A stretch of DNA of 64,000 bases from Bacilli bacterium. Lineage in GTDB: Bacteria > Bacillota_I > Bacilli_A > RF39 > UBA660. A program made the translations under genes and the position numbers. The DNA lies in assembly GCA_017542065.1 (NCBI GenBank), contig JAFXXX010000019.1, positions 62,001 to 126,000 of the forward strand, in the 5' to 3' direction. The notes under the pieces were generated by a model. That model saw nothing but the letters and a program-made list of their open reading frames with translations, searched no databases and was not told the origin of the DNA. Within the stretch, counting starts at the first letter, position 1; each line of letters opens with the position of its first letter. Positions 9,530 to 18,068 of the stretch are shown here, one piece after another.

Positions 9530-10213
9530 ATGAATAATATATTAGTAAAAGATATCCCCATTTTAGATAGGCCTAGAGAAAGATTACTTAAATATGGAGT
9601 AATTAATCTATCTAATGAAGAATTACTCTCTATAGTGCTTAAAAATGGCACTAAAAACGAATCTGTTATGTCTCTATCATATAATATTTTAAAAAGTATA
9701 AATAATATATCTGACTTAAAAGATATATCTATAAATAAACTAACTAAAATAAATGGAATAGGGGAGGTAAAAGCTATTACTTTAATAGCAGCTATAGAAC
9801 TAGGAAAAAGAGTATATCAATTAAAAGAAGATAAAAAAGTATTATTAAATGATTCTAAACTCATATATAACTTACTTCATGATGAATTATATGATAAGAA
9901 ACAAGAATACTTTATAGTTTTATATTTAGATAATAAAAAATATCTTATAGAAAAGAAAGTATTATTCATAGGCACTATTGATTATTCTACTGTTCATCCA
10001 AGGGAAGTCTTTAAATATGCTTATATAAATTCTGCATCATCAATAATACTAGTTCATAATCATCCTTCAGGAGATGTATTACCCTCTAAGAATGATATTA
10101 ACCTAACAAAAACTCTAAAAGAGATAGGAAAACTAAATAATATTCCAATAATAGATCATATTATTATAGGAAATAATAATTATTATAGTTTTTATTTAGA
10201 AGACATGCTATAA
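9530..10213 (+). CDS. radC: RadC-family JAB-domain protein
   Basis: The 227-aa length and order match RadC: an N-terminal RPRERLLKYG motif (about residue 13), a helix-hairpin-helix segment (KINGIGEVKAITLIAAIELGKR, about 69-90) and a C-terminal JAB/MPN domain. The JAB domain carries HNHPSGD...SKND (about 174-187), the JAMM-type metal site. RadC was linked historically to DNA repair, but its biochemical role is unsettled. No clear SD precedes ATG 9530. The gene sits between terminators of one unit and the split thymidylate synthase. Confidence 0.95.
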   Translation: MNNILVKDIPILDRPRERLLKYGVINLSNEELLSIVLKNGTKNESVMSLSYNILKSINNISDLKDISINKLTKINGIGEVKAITLIAAIELGKRVYQLKEDKKVLLNDSKLIYNLLHDELYDKKQEYFIVLYLDNKKYLIEKKVLFIGTIDYSTVHPREVFKYAYINSASSIILVHNHPSGDVLPSKNDINLTKTLKEIGKLNNIPIIDHIIIGNNNYYSFYLEDML

Positions 10214-10237
10214 TGAAATAGTAGGGAGGTTACGGTT

Positions 10238-10714
10238 ATGATAGTCATAGACGGAAAAGAAGTAAGAATAAATAGGGCAAATGTTGCAATATCTGAAATA
10301 GATGAAGTTTATATTAACTTGTGTAAACTAATTCTAGATACTGGTGTTGAAACAGAAAATAGAACTGGTGTAAATACTAAAGCAATTGCTGGATGGACAC
10401 ATACATTTGATATTAGTACATATTTTCCAATTCCAGAGACAAAGCTTACAAACGCTTCATTTCTTTCACAAGAAATACAATGGATACATCAAGTACAATC
10501 AAATAAAGTATCATGGTTACAAGAAAAAGGAAATAGTATTTGGAATGAATGGGTTGTTGACTCTGATGGTATTTGGAGAGAATACATGCCTGTACAAAAA
10601 GATAAATACGGGAATAAAATAAATGGAAATATAGAAATAGAAGTTCCATTAATGAGACAAGTATTAAATCATAAAGATGTAGCACAAAAAGGTGAATATC
10701 AAAAGAATCTATAA
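10238..10714 (+). CDS. thyA: Thymidylate synthase, N-terminal part (split gene)
   Basis: This 158-aa frame carries the N-terminal third of ThyA. ENRTGVNTKAIAG corresponds to the DRTGTGT phosphate-binding region, QEIQWIHQVQSNK to the HELLWFL region, and GNSIWNEWVVDSDGIW to TIWDEWAD. It stops at TAA 10712-10714 while homology continues in the next frame, which begins at GTG 10692. Removing one base between about 10680 and 10712 (for example in the AAAAA at 10686-10690) would join the two into one ThyA-family protein of about 500 aa. A good SD (AGGGAGG) precedes ATG 10238. Possible causes are a real mutation, an assembly indel, or translational +1 shifting at CTA-TAA. Confidence 0.8.
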   Translation: MIVIDGKEVRINRANVAISEIDEVYINLCKLILDTGVETENRTGVNTKAIAGWTHTFDISTYFPIPETKLTNASFLSQEIQWIHQVQSNKVSWLQEKGNSIWNEWVVDSDGIWREYMPVQKDKYGNKINGNIEIEVPLMRQVLNHKDVAQKGEYQKNL

Positions 10715-11735
10715 ACGTGATGAATTTGGTAAAACAATAAGTGTTAGACCGGATAAAGAATCACTTGAAAACTTTGTTAAAAAGCATAAAGTTCTTCCAA
10801 CAATAAAAAGAGCGACATATTTTGGTGAAAAATATGCAGGTTCTATAGGAGAGCAATACGGTTTTATTAATGCTTTATATCAACAACCACAAATTGTTGA
10901 ATACATGTTAAAAAATAATCCAACAGATAGAAGAATGCAAATAAATTTATGGCAAAGAGCACACTTTGCAAAAGCAGTTCTTCCAAGTTGTGTTTTTGAT
11001 ATTTTATTCACTGTAATTGATGGTACTTTACATGCAACAGTAATTCAAAGAAGTGCAGATGTTCCTGCAGGACTACCATTTAATATTGCTCAATATGCAT
11101 TACTTGTAAACATGTTTGCAAAAGTTGCTGGTCTTAAAGTTGGAACATTAACATGGACTATAATGAACGCACATATTTATGTTGATCAAGAAGAACCAAT
11201 TAGACAACAAATAAGAAGATATGAATATATGAAAGAATATGAAAAACTAATTCTTACATCAACAGATGAAACTGTAGAAAGAAAATATAATAATGTTAAA
11301 GATAAATTTGAATTACTTAATAAAAAGGTATTTGCTGGTTTATCATATTTATATTCATCATCAGAACAATTTAAAAATAAAATTGGCGAATATACAAAGA
11401 ATGCTGATGTTTTAACAACTGAAATATTTGATAAAATACCTATGTCAAAAAGATATACAATTTTAGACATAGCCTTAAAAGAATATAATTTAAGTTTAAT
11501 GGAAAACTCTAAAGACTATGAAGAAGCATTTGAAAGAAAGATTAGCTTTGAACATATGCTTACAAGAGGTAATCCAAAAATTGAATTAGAAGATCATAAG
11601 AGTATCTTTGATTATTCAACTGAATATGCTCCAAAAGGAGATGCATATTATGAGCAAAATCAAACAGGAAATAAGGAATTATTATTAAAGGATTATCATC
11701 CAACTCCATTTATTGCTGTACCAGTTGCACAATAA
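10692..11735 (+). CDS. thyA: Thymidylate synthase, catalytic part (split gene)
   Basis: This 347-aa frame has no convincing ATG; the first possible start is GTG 10692, inside the upstream frame. It holds the ThyA catalytic core. NNPTDRRMQINLW contains the double Arg, AVLPSCVFDILF the nucleophile Cys (about residue 100; the usual LPPCH has lost its His), and QRSADVPAGLPFNIAQYALL the dUMP-binding loop. MNAHIYVDQ and the C-terminal tail also align. Compared with the 264-aa E. coli enzyme there is an extra segment before the catalytic Cys and a roughly 115-residue insertion before the C-terminal tail. The enzyme would convert dUMP to dTMP. Whether the cell makes a joined product cannot be read from the sequence. 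Confidence 0.82.
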   Translation: MNIKRIYKRDEFGKTISVRPDKESLENFVKKHKVLPTIKRATYFGEKYAGSIGEQYGFINALYQQPQIVEYMLKNNPTDRRMQINLWQRAHFAKAVLPSCVFDILFTVIDGTLHATVIQRSADVPAGLPFNIAQYALLVNMFAKVAGLKVGTLTWTIMNAHIYVDQEEPIRQQIRRYEYMKEYEKLILTSTDETVERKYNNVKDKFELLNKKVFAGLSYLYSSSEQFKNKIGEYTKNADVLTTEIFDKIPMSKRYTILDIALKEYNLSLMENSKDYEEAFERKISFEHMLTRGNPKIELEDHKSIFDYSTEYAPKGDAYYEQNQTGNKELLLKDYHPTPFIAVPVAQ

Positions 11736-11753
11736 TGAATAAAATAGTATAAT
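11725..11753 (+). promoter_or_regulatory. Promoter of mnmA
   Basis: TTGCAC (11725-11730), a 17-base spacer and TATAAT (11748-11753). The -35 box lies in the last codons of the thymidylate synthase gene. Confidence 0.65.
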
Positions 11754-11779
11754 ACTATGCAGTTTTGGTGGTGAAAAAG

Positions 11780-12886
11780 ATGAAAAAGGTTATAGTTGGT
11801 ATATCTGGTGGTGTAGACTCAATAGTAGCAGCATATTTACTTCAAAAAGAAGGATATGATGTAGAAGGTCTATTTATGAGAAACTGGGATTCATCCGTTA
11901 ATAATGATATTAAAGGTAATCCAAGTTTAAATGGTGATATATGTACTCAAGAGAAGGATTTTAATGATGCTCAGGACGTATGTAATAAACTAGGTATTAA
12001 ACTTCATAGAATAGACTTTGTAAAAGAATATTGGGACTATGTATTTACTTACTTTTTAGATGAACTAAAAAAAGGTAGAACACCTAATCCAGATATTATG
12101 TGTAACAAATATATTAAATTTGATATGTTTAAAAAAGAAGCTGATAAACTAGGAGCAGATTATATTGCTACTGGTCACTATGCTAGAATGATTGATGGTC
12201 ATTTATATAAAGGTATAGATGATAATAAAGATCAATCATACTTTCTATCTCAAGTTTCTATTGATAAATTCTCTAACGTATTATTTCCAGTTGGAGACTT
12301 AAGAAAAGAAGAAGTTAGAAAGATAGCAGAAGAACTAGAATTATCAGTAGCTGATAAAAAAGATTCTACTGGTATATGTTTTATTGGTGAAAGAAACTTT
12401 AAAGAATTCTTAACTAACTATTTACCTAATACACCAGGAAATATTATAGATATAGATACTAATAAAAAAGTAGGGGAGCATATAGGCCTTATGTATTACA
12501 CTATTGGTCAAAGAAGAGGACTAGATATTGGTGGTAATGATAAGAGATTATATGTTGTAGGTAAAAACCTAGATAAAAACGAATTATATGTATCTTTAGG
12601 AGATGATACTAAATATCTTCAATCTACTTCATGTATAGTAGAAGATATAAATTATCTATCCGAAAAGAGACCTAAATCTGCAAACGCTAAGTTTAGATAT
12701 AGACAAAAAGATATACCTGTTACAATTGAGTACCTAGAAGATGGTAACATAGAAGTTTTTTATGACAATGTTAAATCCGTAACTCCAGGGCAAGCTTGTG
12801 TTATCTATGATGGTGATGAAGTTGTAATTGGTGGTATTATAAAAGAAGTCAGAAAAGACGGAAAGAAATTAGAATACTTATTATAG
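11780..12886 (+). CDS. mnmA: tRNA-specific 2-thiouridylase MnmA
   Basis: MnmA makes the 2-thio group of s2U34 in tRNA-Lys, -Glu and -Gln. The N-terminus has the ATP-pyrophosphatase P-loop GISGGVDS (about residues 7-14). The two active Cys are in DIMCNKYIKF (Cys108) and STGICFIGE. RDFLxxYLP-like (FKEFLTNYLP) and GQRRGLDIGG motifs follow. I start at ATG 11780, after GGTGGTG. Upstream in-frame TTG/GTG codons would put the SD inside the gene. At 368 aa the length is normal. It ends in its own terminator. Confidence 0.97.
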   Translation: MKKVIVGISGGVDSIVAAYLLQKEGYDVEGLFMRNWDSSVNNDIKGNPSLNGDICTQEKDFNDAQDVCNKLGIKLHRIDFVKEYWDYVFTYFLDELKKGRTPNPDIMCNKYIKFDMFKKEADKLGADYIATGHYARMIDGHLYKGIDDNKDQSYFLSQVSIDKFSNVLFPVGDLRKEEVRKIAEELELSVADKKDSTGICFIGERNFKEFLTNYLPNTPGNIIDIDTNKKVGEHIGLMYYTIGQRRGLDIGGNDKRLYVVGKNLDKNELYVSLGDDTKYLQSTSCIVEDINYLSEKRPKSANAKFRYRQKDIPVTIEYLEDGNIEVFYDNVKSVTPGQACVIYDGDEVVIGGIIKEVRKDGKKLEYLL

Positions 12887-12898
12887 TATTCTTTTTTA
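12871..12898 (+). terminator. Intrinsic terminator of mnmA
   Basis: AGAATACT / AGTATTCT hairpin plus a T run. The left arm is inside the last mnmA codons. Confidence 0.85.
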
Positions 12899-12922
12899 TG
12901 CTATAATTATATTGGTGATAAT

Positions 12923-13441
12923 ATGATAAAATTAGTACCTTTTAAAGATAAAGAAGAAAATTATGAATTAATGCATAGATGGTGTTCTCAAGAGTTTATT
13001 TATGAATGGTTTGAACAAAGAATACTTTCTTTAGATGAAATTAGGCATAAATATAAGACTAAATTAAACTTAATGGAACAAAATCTATTCTTTATACATT
13101 ATAACGGTGAAAGAATAGGGTATGTACAAATATATAAGTATAAGAATGAAATGTATGGAGATCTATCTAATTATAAAAACATATATGAATTAGATTTATT
13201 TATAGGAGAGGAAAAATACCTTTCTAAAGGAATAGGAACCGTTATTTTAAATTTTATTACTGATTATATATATGATGCTTATTCTGCTGATTGTATCGTT
13301 TTAAGGCCATTTAAACGTAATATTAGAGCAATTAAATGTTATCAAAAGTGTAACTATAATATAATAGATGAATATGATGGAGTAGACTCTTTAGGAAGAC
13401 CTGAAAGATATACTGTTTTAAGGAATACTAAGAACATTTAA
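12923..13441 (+). CDS. GNAT-family N-acetyltransferase, AAC(6')-like
   Basis: 172 aa. The acetyl-CoA-binding signature appears as YLSKGIGTVIL (about residues 92-102), preceded by the beta-4 strand YELDLFIG. It is followed by RPFKRNIRAIKCYQKCNY, the usual motif B region. The N-terminal LMHRWCSQEFIYEWFEQ block resembles the aminoglycoside 6'-acetyltransferase / RimJ-like branch, in which a Trp/Glu-rich N-terminus shapes the substrate pocket. The substrate cannot be told from sequence, so I do not call it a resistance gene. It is a single-gene unit: extended -10 (TG-C-TATAAT) about 20 bases upstream and its own terminator. Confidence 0.85.
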   Translation: MIKLVPFKDKEENYELMHRWCSQEFIYEWFEQRILSLDEIRHKYKTKLNLMEQNLFFIHYNGERIGYVQIYKYKNEMYGDLSNYKNIYELDLFIGEEKYLSKGIGTVILNFITDYIYDAYSADCIVLRPFKRNIRAIKCYQKCNYNIIDEYDGVDSLGRPERYTVLRNTKNI

Positions 13442-13457
13442 TATGTTCTTTTTTATT
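13430..13457 (+). terminator. Intrinsic terminator of the GNAT gene
   Basis: AAGAACAT (13430-13437) / ATGTTCTT (13443-13450) plus T residues. The stop codon is in the loop. Confidence 0.85.
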
Positions 13458-13495
13458 TACTTTTACTTGACATTTACACTTTACTAACATATAAT
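13456..13495 (+). promoter_or_regulatory. Promoter of the XRE gene with four TTTAC repeats
   Basis: TTGACA (13467-13472), a 17-base spacer and TATAAT (13490-13495), a near-perfect promoter. Four direct TTTAC copies start at 13456, 13462, 13473 and 13480, flanking the -35 box and running into the spacer. They may be an operator, perhaps for autoregulation by the XRE protein; that part is inference. Confidence 0.7.
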
Positions 13496-13521
13496 TAAAT
13501 TAACAATAGGAGGGTATGTTT

Positions 13522-14289
13522 ATGAACAGACTTAATGAAATATTATCAGAGATAGGGGTAAGTAAAGTAAAGCTTGCTAAATACCTTGGTGTATCAAGAC
13601 AAATGGTATACAATTACTTAGAAATGGATAGTATAAGCGATTGGCCACTTGAGAAAAAAATGAAATTATTTAATTTATTAAATATTAAATCTCAAGATGA
13701 AATCGATTCTATAGAAGTAGATAGTGATTTTATTAAACATGCTAATAATTTAATTAATGATTCTACTTACTTCTCTACTTTACAAGAGAAGGGGAGGATA
13801 TCATTCAATGATCTTAACAATAATGATCAAAAACTATTAAATGATATTATTAGCCTACTTAAAGAAAAGATTGATGATGATGAAGTTAATGGTAGAAATA
13901 TGCTTAGATATTTATATTATTTCTTAGAAGTTTCTGATAATAACGATACAATTAATTACTTATTAGCATACGTAGCTAAGACTACAGGATTTATTAATGC
14001 TAATGAATATGTATTTAATGAAGATGAACAATTTGCATTTGAATCAATACTATATTCAGCTATGGTAATGTATCAATCTAAGAGTGCTTCTAGAAATAAG
14101 ATAATTGAAGTACATAAGAAATATGAAGATGAAATTAAAGAAAAACATGAGGAAGTATTATCTAGAACACAAGAATTAGTATCAGCTCAAGAACAAGCTT
14201 TAAAAGAACTTGGATATACAGAAATAACACAAGAAAATAGTACAGAAGTATATGAAAAGATGGCTGAAATTCAATCTAGAAATATATAG
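13522..14289 (+). CDS. XRE-family helix-turn-helix regulator
   Basis: I choose ATG 13522, seven bases after GGAGGG; the ATG at 13516 is only one base from the SD. The 255-aa product starts with an XRE-type HTH (ILSEIGVSKVKLAKYLGVSR, about residues 5-24, then QMVYNYLEM). A helical C-terminal region of about 190 residues follows, with a charged coiled-coil stretch (KYEDEIKEKHEEVLSRTQEL, about 198-217). The C-terminal domain is unfamiliar and could be a sensor or oligomerisation module. It is a lone gene with a strong promoter containing repeated TTTAC elements, suggesting self-control. Its targets are unknown. Confidence 0.85.
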   Translation: MNRLNEILSEIGVSKVKLAKYLGVSRQMVYNYLEMDSISDWPLEKKMKLFNLLNIKSQDEIDSIEVDSDFIKHANNLINDSTYFSTLQEKGRISFNDLNNNDQKLLNDIISLLKEKIDDDEVNGRNMLRYLYYFLEVSDNNDTINYLLAYVAKTTGFINANEYVFNEDEQFAFESILYSAMVMYQSKSASRNKIIEVHKKYEDEIKEKHEEVLSRTQELVSAQEQALKELGYTEITQENSTEVYEKMAEIQSRNI

Positions 14290-14340
14290 TATATAATTTC
14301 ATATAATAATTATTATGTTAACTAATTAAAATCTACAAAA

Positions 14341-14371
14341 TAAAAGACCTAGTATTATAGGTCTTTTTTTC
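14341..14371. terminator. Bidirectional intrinsic terminator
   Basis: AAAAGACCT (14342-14350) / AGGTC (14359-14363) plus a T run. It serves the XRE gene on the plus strand. The complement also forms a hairpin with a T-rich tail for the minus-strand gene, whose stop is at 14355. Confidence 0.8.
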
Positions 14372-14852
14372 TTCCCCTAACCTTGTTGCTATTCATTAAT
14401 AATATAAGTCTCTTAATATCAAAATATGTTACAGTTACATCATTATTTAATGAATCTTTCTCTAGATCTGTTTTAATATCTTTAATAGATAAAGAACCAA
14501 TAGTTTGTTTCTTATCATCATACTTTTCTATTACAGTAATAGGTAACTCTTTACCATTATCATGCATTTCTGTATCAAACATAGTAGCACCTTTATATGT
14601 TTCTACTAAGAATCTTAATCTATTATCATCAAATGAAAATATATCAGTAATAAAACTTACATCATTTGGTCTTAATACATTATTATCATGATCTAATTTA
14701 GTAATAGTACAAATATTACCATATTTATGTTTATAGTTTTTTATACCTCTGTGAGGCATTATAAAGAATCTATTTCTTTCTAATAAGAATCTATCATTAT
14801 TAGCAGTAGTAATAGTTGCACGTTTTTTAAATTTAACAAAGTTGTTATTCAT
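14355..14852 (-). CDS. Unknown cytosolic protein with basic C-terminus, 165 aa
   Basis: The start is taken at the ATG whose first base is 14852 (MNNNFVKFKK), after a strong purine SD (GGGTGGGGG). A further in-frame ATG seven codons upstream would put this SD inside the gene. The protein has no signal peptide or membrane segment, is rich in beta-like charged segments, and ends in RGRKKDL. I do not recognise it. It is transcribed alone from a perfect TTGACA-17-TATAAT promoter that is superimposed on the terminator of the preceding 505-aa gene. Confidence 0.75.
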   Translation of the reverse strand: MNNNFVKFKKRATITTANNDRFLLERNRFFIMPHRGIKNYKHKYGNICTITKLDHDNNVLRPNDVSFITDIFSFDDNRLRFLVETYKGATMFDTEMHDNGKELPITVIEKYDDKKQTIGSLSIKDIKTDLEKDSLNNDVTVTYFDIKRLILLMNSNKVRGRKKDL

Positions 14853-14884
14853 AATAATCCCCCACCCTTTCAAATGAAGATATT

Positions 14885-14913
14885 ATTATATAAAAAAAAG
14901 ACTAATTTGTCAA
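14885..14913 (-). promoter_or_regulatory. Promoter embedded in a terminator hairpin
   Basis: On the minus strand, TTGACA (14908-14913), a 17-base spacer and TATAAT (14885-14890). The -35 box lies in the loop of the upstream gene's terminator, and the terminator's T run makes up the spacer. The -35 is centred in the imperfect palindrome ATTTGACAAAT, also found at the 16436 gene's promoter. Confidence 0.85.
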
Positions 14914-14930
14914 ATAAACTAGTCTTTATT
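14891..14930 (-). terminator. Terminator of the 505-aa gene
   Basis: On the minus strand AAAGACTA pairs with TAGTCTTT across a 15-base loop and is followed by eight T residues. It overlaps the promoter of the next gene. Confidence 0.8.
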
Positions 14931-16436
14931 TTTGTTATCATTATTAGATTTCTTTTTCTTTTTTCTCTTAACTTTATAAGATTGAAATTTACTTGTTTTA
15001 CCAGTGTTGTTTATTATAAACTCTGATGCTGATAAAGTTGACACTGAATCTTTATTTGCAACCTCTAATAGGGCCTTAGTATAGTTTTCAGATTTAGTAT
15101 GATGTTTATGAGTAATTAACTCTTTCCCCTTCTCTTCTGTTAATCTATATTGAAGAATTTTACCTGCATCTCTATCTAATGCTTGATATAGATCAAGAGG
15201 TAATGCATATACAGCAGCATTTAAAGTAGGTCTACATGTTCCATCTTTAAATTCATCAAAGAACTTATCAAGTACAATATAATCATTATCTAATATAAAT
15301 CCTACATAACCAGCGTCACTATCATCTTGTTCATATATTCTACATACTATATGTTCACTAAATTCAGGATTATATGAATAAAACCTAATTTTACTAAATA
15401 ATTGTGATAACGCTGTATTATTATCTTTTTCCTTTTTATGTTTTTTAGATGTTTTACTTTTATATTCCATAAAAGTACCAAAGTCTTCATCATCTAATTT
15501 CATACTTCCAGGATTAAGAGTTTCAAGAACTGTTAATCTATTATTATCTTTATAATGAAGTAAAAAATCTAATCTATAAGGATTTTTTAATACTTCCTCT
15601 ATTTCACTATTAAATGTTTTAAATTCAGGATCTAAATATTTATCTTCTACTAATAAACTTGAAACATATTCCATTTGTTTACCATTTTCATCTGGTTTAG
15701 TACATCTTTCATAAAATTTATAAGGGTATTCTAGATATAAATATTCTCCTGTCTTTTTATATATTTGTAATGAATAATATGCAATATATTGAGCCAAATT
15801 ACGCCATGAAATGTGAGGGTTTTCAACTTCATATGTACAACCTTTTCTTGTAATAAAGCCTTTACTAGAATATGTAGTTAGACTTTTTTTATTATATAAA
15901 CTAGCAATATAATCAGTATAATAATGAGCTCTCCATATAAACGACATAATAGTTTTATATTTTTCACATAGTTTATATGTATAATCATTATCTATTGGAC
16001 CGATATTATCTATTTTAGCTTTATATTTATTATATTGACCTATTAAAATGTTTCTTATTCTATTTAATTCAAATTTTATATTATCTTTATCATTAAATAT
16101 AATATTACTTTTTTCATTAATATCTAACACTTCAAATATAGCATTAAATATTGCATTAGGAGAATATCCAATAAAGAAACCATTTGTCTCATAATCAGGT
16201 AAAATAGATAAATGTACTTTTCTTTTGAATTTCTCTTTTAGATCTGAGTCCTCAAATATTTTACAAATACGATTTTTACTATCATTAACATATCCTAAAT
16301 AAGATGCATCTTTTATAAAATAATTATAGTCACTTTCAAGTAAAGGTATTTCTATATCACAAGCACTAATTAGTTTAAGAGTTCTATCTTTATTCATGTC
16401 ATGATATCTAGGTTTATTAAATGACCAGTTACCCAT
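14919..16436 (-). CDS. Large orphan protein with Lys-rich tail, 505 aa
   Basis: I recognise no domain. The protein is soluble and Tyr/Asn-rich, with no signal peptide or membrane segment. A Lys/His patch (KSKTSKKHKKEKDNN) lies at about residue 325, and the C-terminal tail is strongly basic (VKRKKKKKSNNDNKNKD). Two promoter-like boxes precede it on the minus strand: TTGACA (16484-16489, inside the end of pgcA) and TATAAT (16462-16467), with a 16-base spacer. An SD AAAGGGGTG precedes ATG 16436. It is transcribed as a single gene and ends in the terminator shared with the next promoter. The basic tail could bind nucleic acid; that is only inference. Confidence 0.75.
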   Translation of the reverse strand: MGNWSFNKPRYHDMNKDRTLKLISACDIEIPLLESDYNYFIKDASYLGYVNDSKNRICKIFEDSDLKEKFKRKVHLSILPDYETNGFFIGYSPNAIFNAIFEVLDINEKSNIIFNDKDNIKFELNRIRNILIGQYNKYKAKIDNIGPIDNDYTYKLCEKYKTIMSFIWRAHYYTDYIASLYNKKSLTTYSSKGFITRKGCTYEVENPHISWRNLAQYIAYYSLQIYKKTGEYLYLEYPYKFYERCTKPDENGKQMEYVSSLLVEDKYLDPEFKTFNSEIEEVLKNPYRLDFLLHYKDNNRLTVLETLNPGSMKLDDEDFGTFMEYKSKTSKKHKKEKDNNTALSQLFSKIRFYSYNPEFSEHIVCRIYEQDDSDAGYVGFILDNDYIVLDKFFDEFKDGTCRPTLNAAVYALPLDLYQALDRDAGKILQYRLTEEKGKELITHKHHTKSENYTKALLEVANKDSVSTLSASEFIINNTGKTSKFQSYKVKRKKKKKSNNDNKNKD

Positions 16437-16461
16437 AATAACACCCCTTTAATTGCATAAT

Positions 16462-16489
16462 ATTATACGTTTTTAGCTTAATTTGTCAA
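16462..16489 (-). promoter_or_regulatory. Promoter of the 505-aa gene
   Basis: TTGACA (16484-16489) and TATAAT (16462-16467) on the minus strand with a 16-base spacer. The -35 overlaps the last codons of pgcA. The surrounding ATTTGACAAATTA is identical to the one before the 165-aa gene at 14852. Confidence 0.75.
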
Positions 16490-18065
16490 ATATAATGGTA
16501 GTTCTATTAACTAGGTTTTCTAGTCTATTACTTGCAAGTTCTTTAGTAGTATCACATACAAAATAATAAACTTTTATTTTATTTTCAGTACCTGATGGTC
16601 TTACCATAAAGTATTCATTATCATTAATAATAAATTTTAATGCATTAGTTTGATTTTCTTTTTCTTTTAAATAATCTATTTTCTTTTCATAATCAAATAG
16701 TTTTTCAGTAGCTAGTTTAACCATAAATCTACCCTTATCTTTAGGCAAAACATCTATAGTTTTAAACGCATGGTATCCATATTTAGTAAATATTTCATTA
16801 ATATAATCACCTAAAGTCATATTGTTCTTCTTTAAGTAACATAGTATTTCTAATAACATATTAATAGAAGAAAAAGCATTCTTATCATTAACAGCTATAT
16901 TAAACATATAACCAAGTGATTCTTCAAATCCAAAGAAATATTCTGGATCATCTATTTTTTCTTTAGCTATGTTTTTACAACCTGTTAAGACTTCTAATAC
17001 TCTAATATGATGTTCCTGACATATTTTATCTACTAAATTAGTCGTAACAATACTTCTTACAACATGTTTTTTAAAATAATCACTATTATTAATTAAATAA
17101 TATAAGAATATTACTCCAATCATATTGCCATTTAAAGGTATATAATCATTATCTTCTTTATATAGTATACCTACTCTATCAGAATCTGGATCTGTTGCTA
17201 TTATTACATCACTATTATTCTTTTTAGCATATTCTATAGGTAATTTAAAATTATCTAGTATTTCAGGATTAGGTTTAGGAGCATAAGTAAACATAGAGTC
17301 TATTACACATTGTTCCCCTACTAGATTATATTTAATATTATATTTTTCTAATATATTAGGAACTACATTTATACCAGTTCCATGTAAAGAAGTATAAGTA
17401 ATTCTTAAATCTTTACCATATTCATTTAATAATTCTTTATTAATAAATACTCTTTCATTTTCTTTATCAAACTCTTCATAAATAATATCATCTATAACAC
17501 TAAATTTATCGTTATTTAGAGGGGCTTTTTTGACACTTTTATAGTCAGTTATATCATTTATATATGGAGTTAAATCTGCTGTCTCTTCAGTGCTTAATTG
17601 GCCTCCAAAAAGATTATATATTTTAAGACCATTATATATATATTCATTATGTGAAGAAGTAATAACTATTCCGCCTTCTAAACCTAAATGATTAACAGCA
17701 TAAGATACTAAAGGAGTACTAGCTATATCATTAAACAAATATGTTCTAATACCATATGCATTAAGAACTAACGCACATTCCATAGCAAACTTATATGAAT
17801 TATTTCTAGTATCATAACCAATAACTACTGCAGCATTATGATTCATATTATTTAGATATTCAGCATAACCCTTCATAATCATTCCAATATTATAGATATT
17901 TAGTCTATTTGTTCCAAGACCCATAATACCTCTAATACCTGCAGTACCAAAAGATAAAGTATCACTAAAAGAATCTCTTTTTTCTTCTTCAGACATATTT
18001 AGCATTATTTCTTTATCTTCAGGTGAAACAAATTCTAACCATTTCTCATAATTTTCTTTATACAT
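16473..18065 (-). CDS. pgcA: Phosphoglucomutase / phosphomannomutase family protein
   Basis: Alpha-D-phosphohexomutase of 530 aa that interconverts hexose 1- and 6-phosphates, feeding cell-envelope sugar synthesis. GTAGIRGIMGLG (about residues 40-51) and the active-site loop ITSSHNEYIYNG (about 134-146) are visible; the family usually reads TASHNP, so Ala and Pro are replaced by Ser and Glu while the catalytic Ser-His-Asn is kept. The metal site is ATDPDSDRVG (about 286-295). GFEESLGY and the phosphate-binding MVRPSGTENKIKVY follow. The start is three bases after the xer stop codon, whose last codons provide the AAAAAGGAG SD. The two genes are therefore one operon. Confidence 0.94.
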   Translation of the reverse strand: MYKENYEKWLEFVSPEDKEIMLNMSEEEKRDSFSDTLSFGTAGIRGIMGLGTNRLNIYNIGMIMKGYAEYLNNMNHNAAVVIGYDTRNNSYKFAMECALVLNAYGIRTYLFNDIASTPLVSYAVNHLGLEGGIVITSSHNEYIYNGLKIYNLFGGQLSTEETADLTPYINDITDYKSVKKAPLNNDKFSVIDDIIYEEFDKENERVFINKELLNEYGKDLRITYTSLHGTGINVVPNILEKYNIKYNLVGEQCVIDSMFTYAPKPNPEILDNFKLPIEYAKKNNSDVIIATDPDSDRVGILYKEDNDYIPLNGNMIGVIFLYYLINNSDYFKKHVVRSIVTTNLVDKICQEHHIRVLEVLTGCKNIAKEKIDDPEYFFGFEESLGYMFNIAVNDKNAFSSINMLLEILCYLKKNNMTLGDYINEIFTKYGYHAFKTIDVLPKDKGRFMVKLATEKLFDYEKKIDYLKEKENQTNALKFIINDNEYFMVRPSGTENKIKVYYFVCDTTKELASNRLENLVNRTTIIFDKLS

Positions 18066-18068
18066 AAT

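Noticed and set aside
10692..11735. Catalytic part of ThyA as an independent complete gene
   Set aside because: It lacks the N-terminal phosphate-binding and Trp-rich regions, which are encoded in the overlapping upstream frame, and has only a GTG inside that frame as start.
12923..13441. Calling the GNAT gene an aminoglycoside-resistance gene
   Set aside because: Only family-level similarity to AAC(6')/RimJ-type enzymes is visible; substrate cannot be inferred and there is no mobile context.
13456..13484. TTTAC repeats as a CRISPR-like or satellite array
   Set aside because: Units are five bases, irregularly spaced and confined to one promoter; an operator is more plausible.
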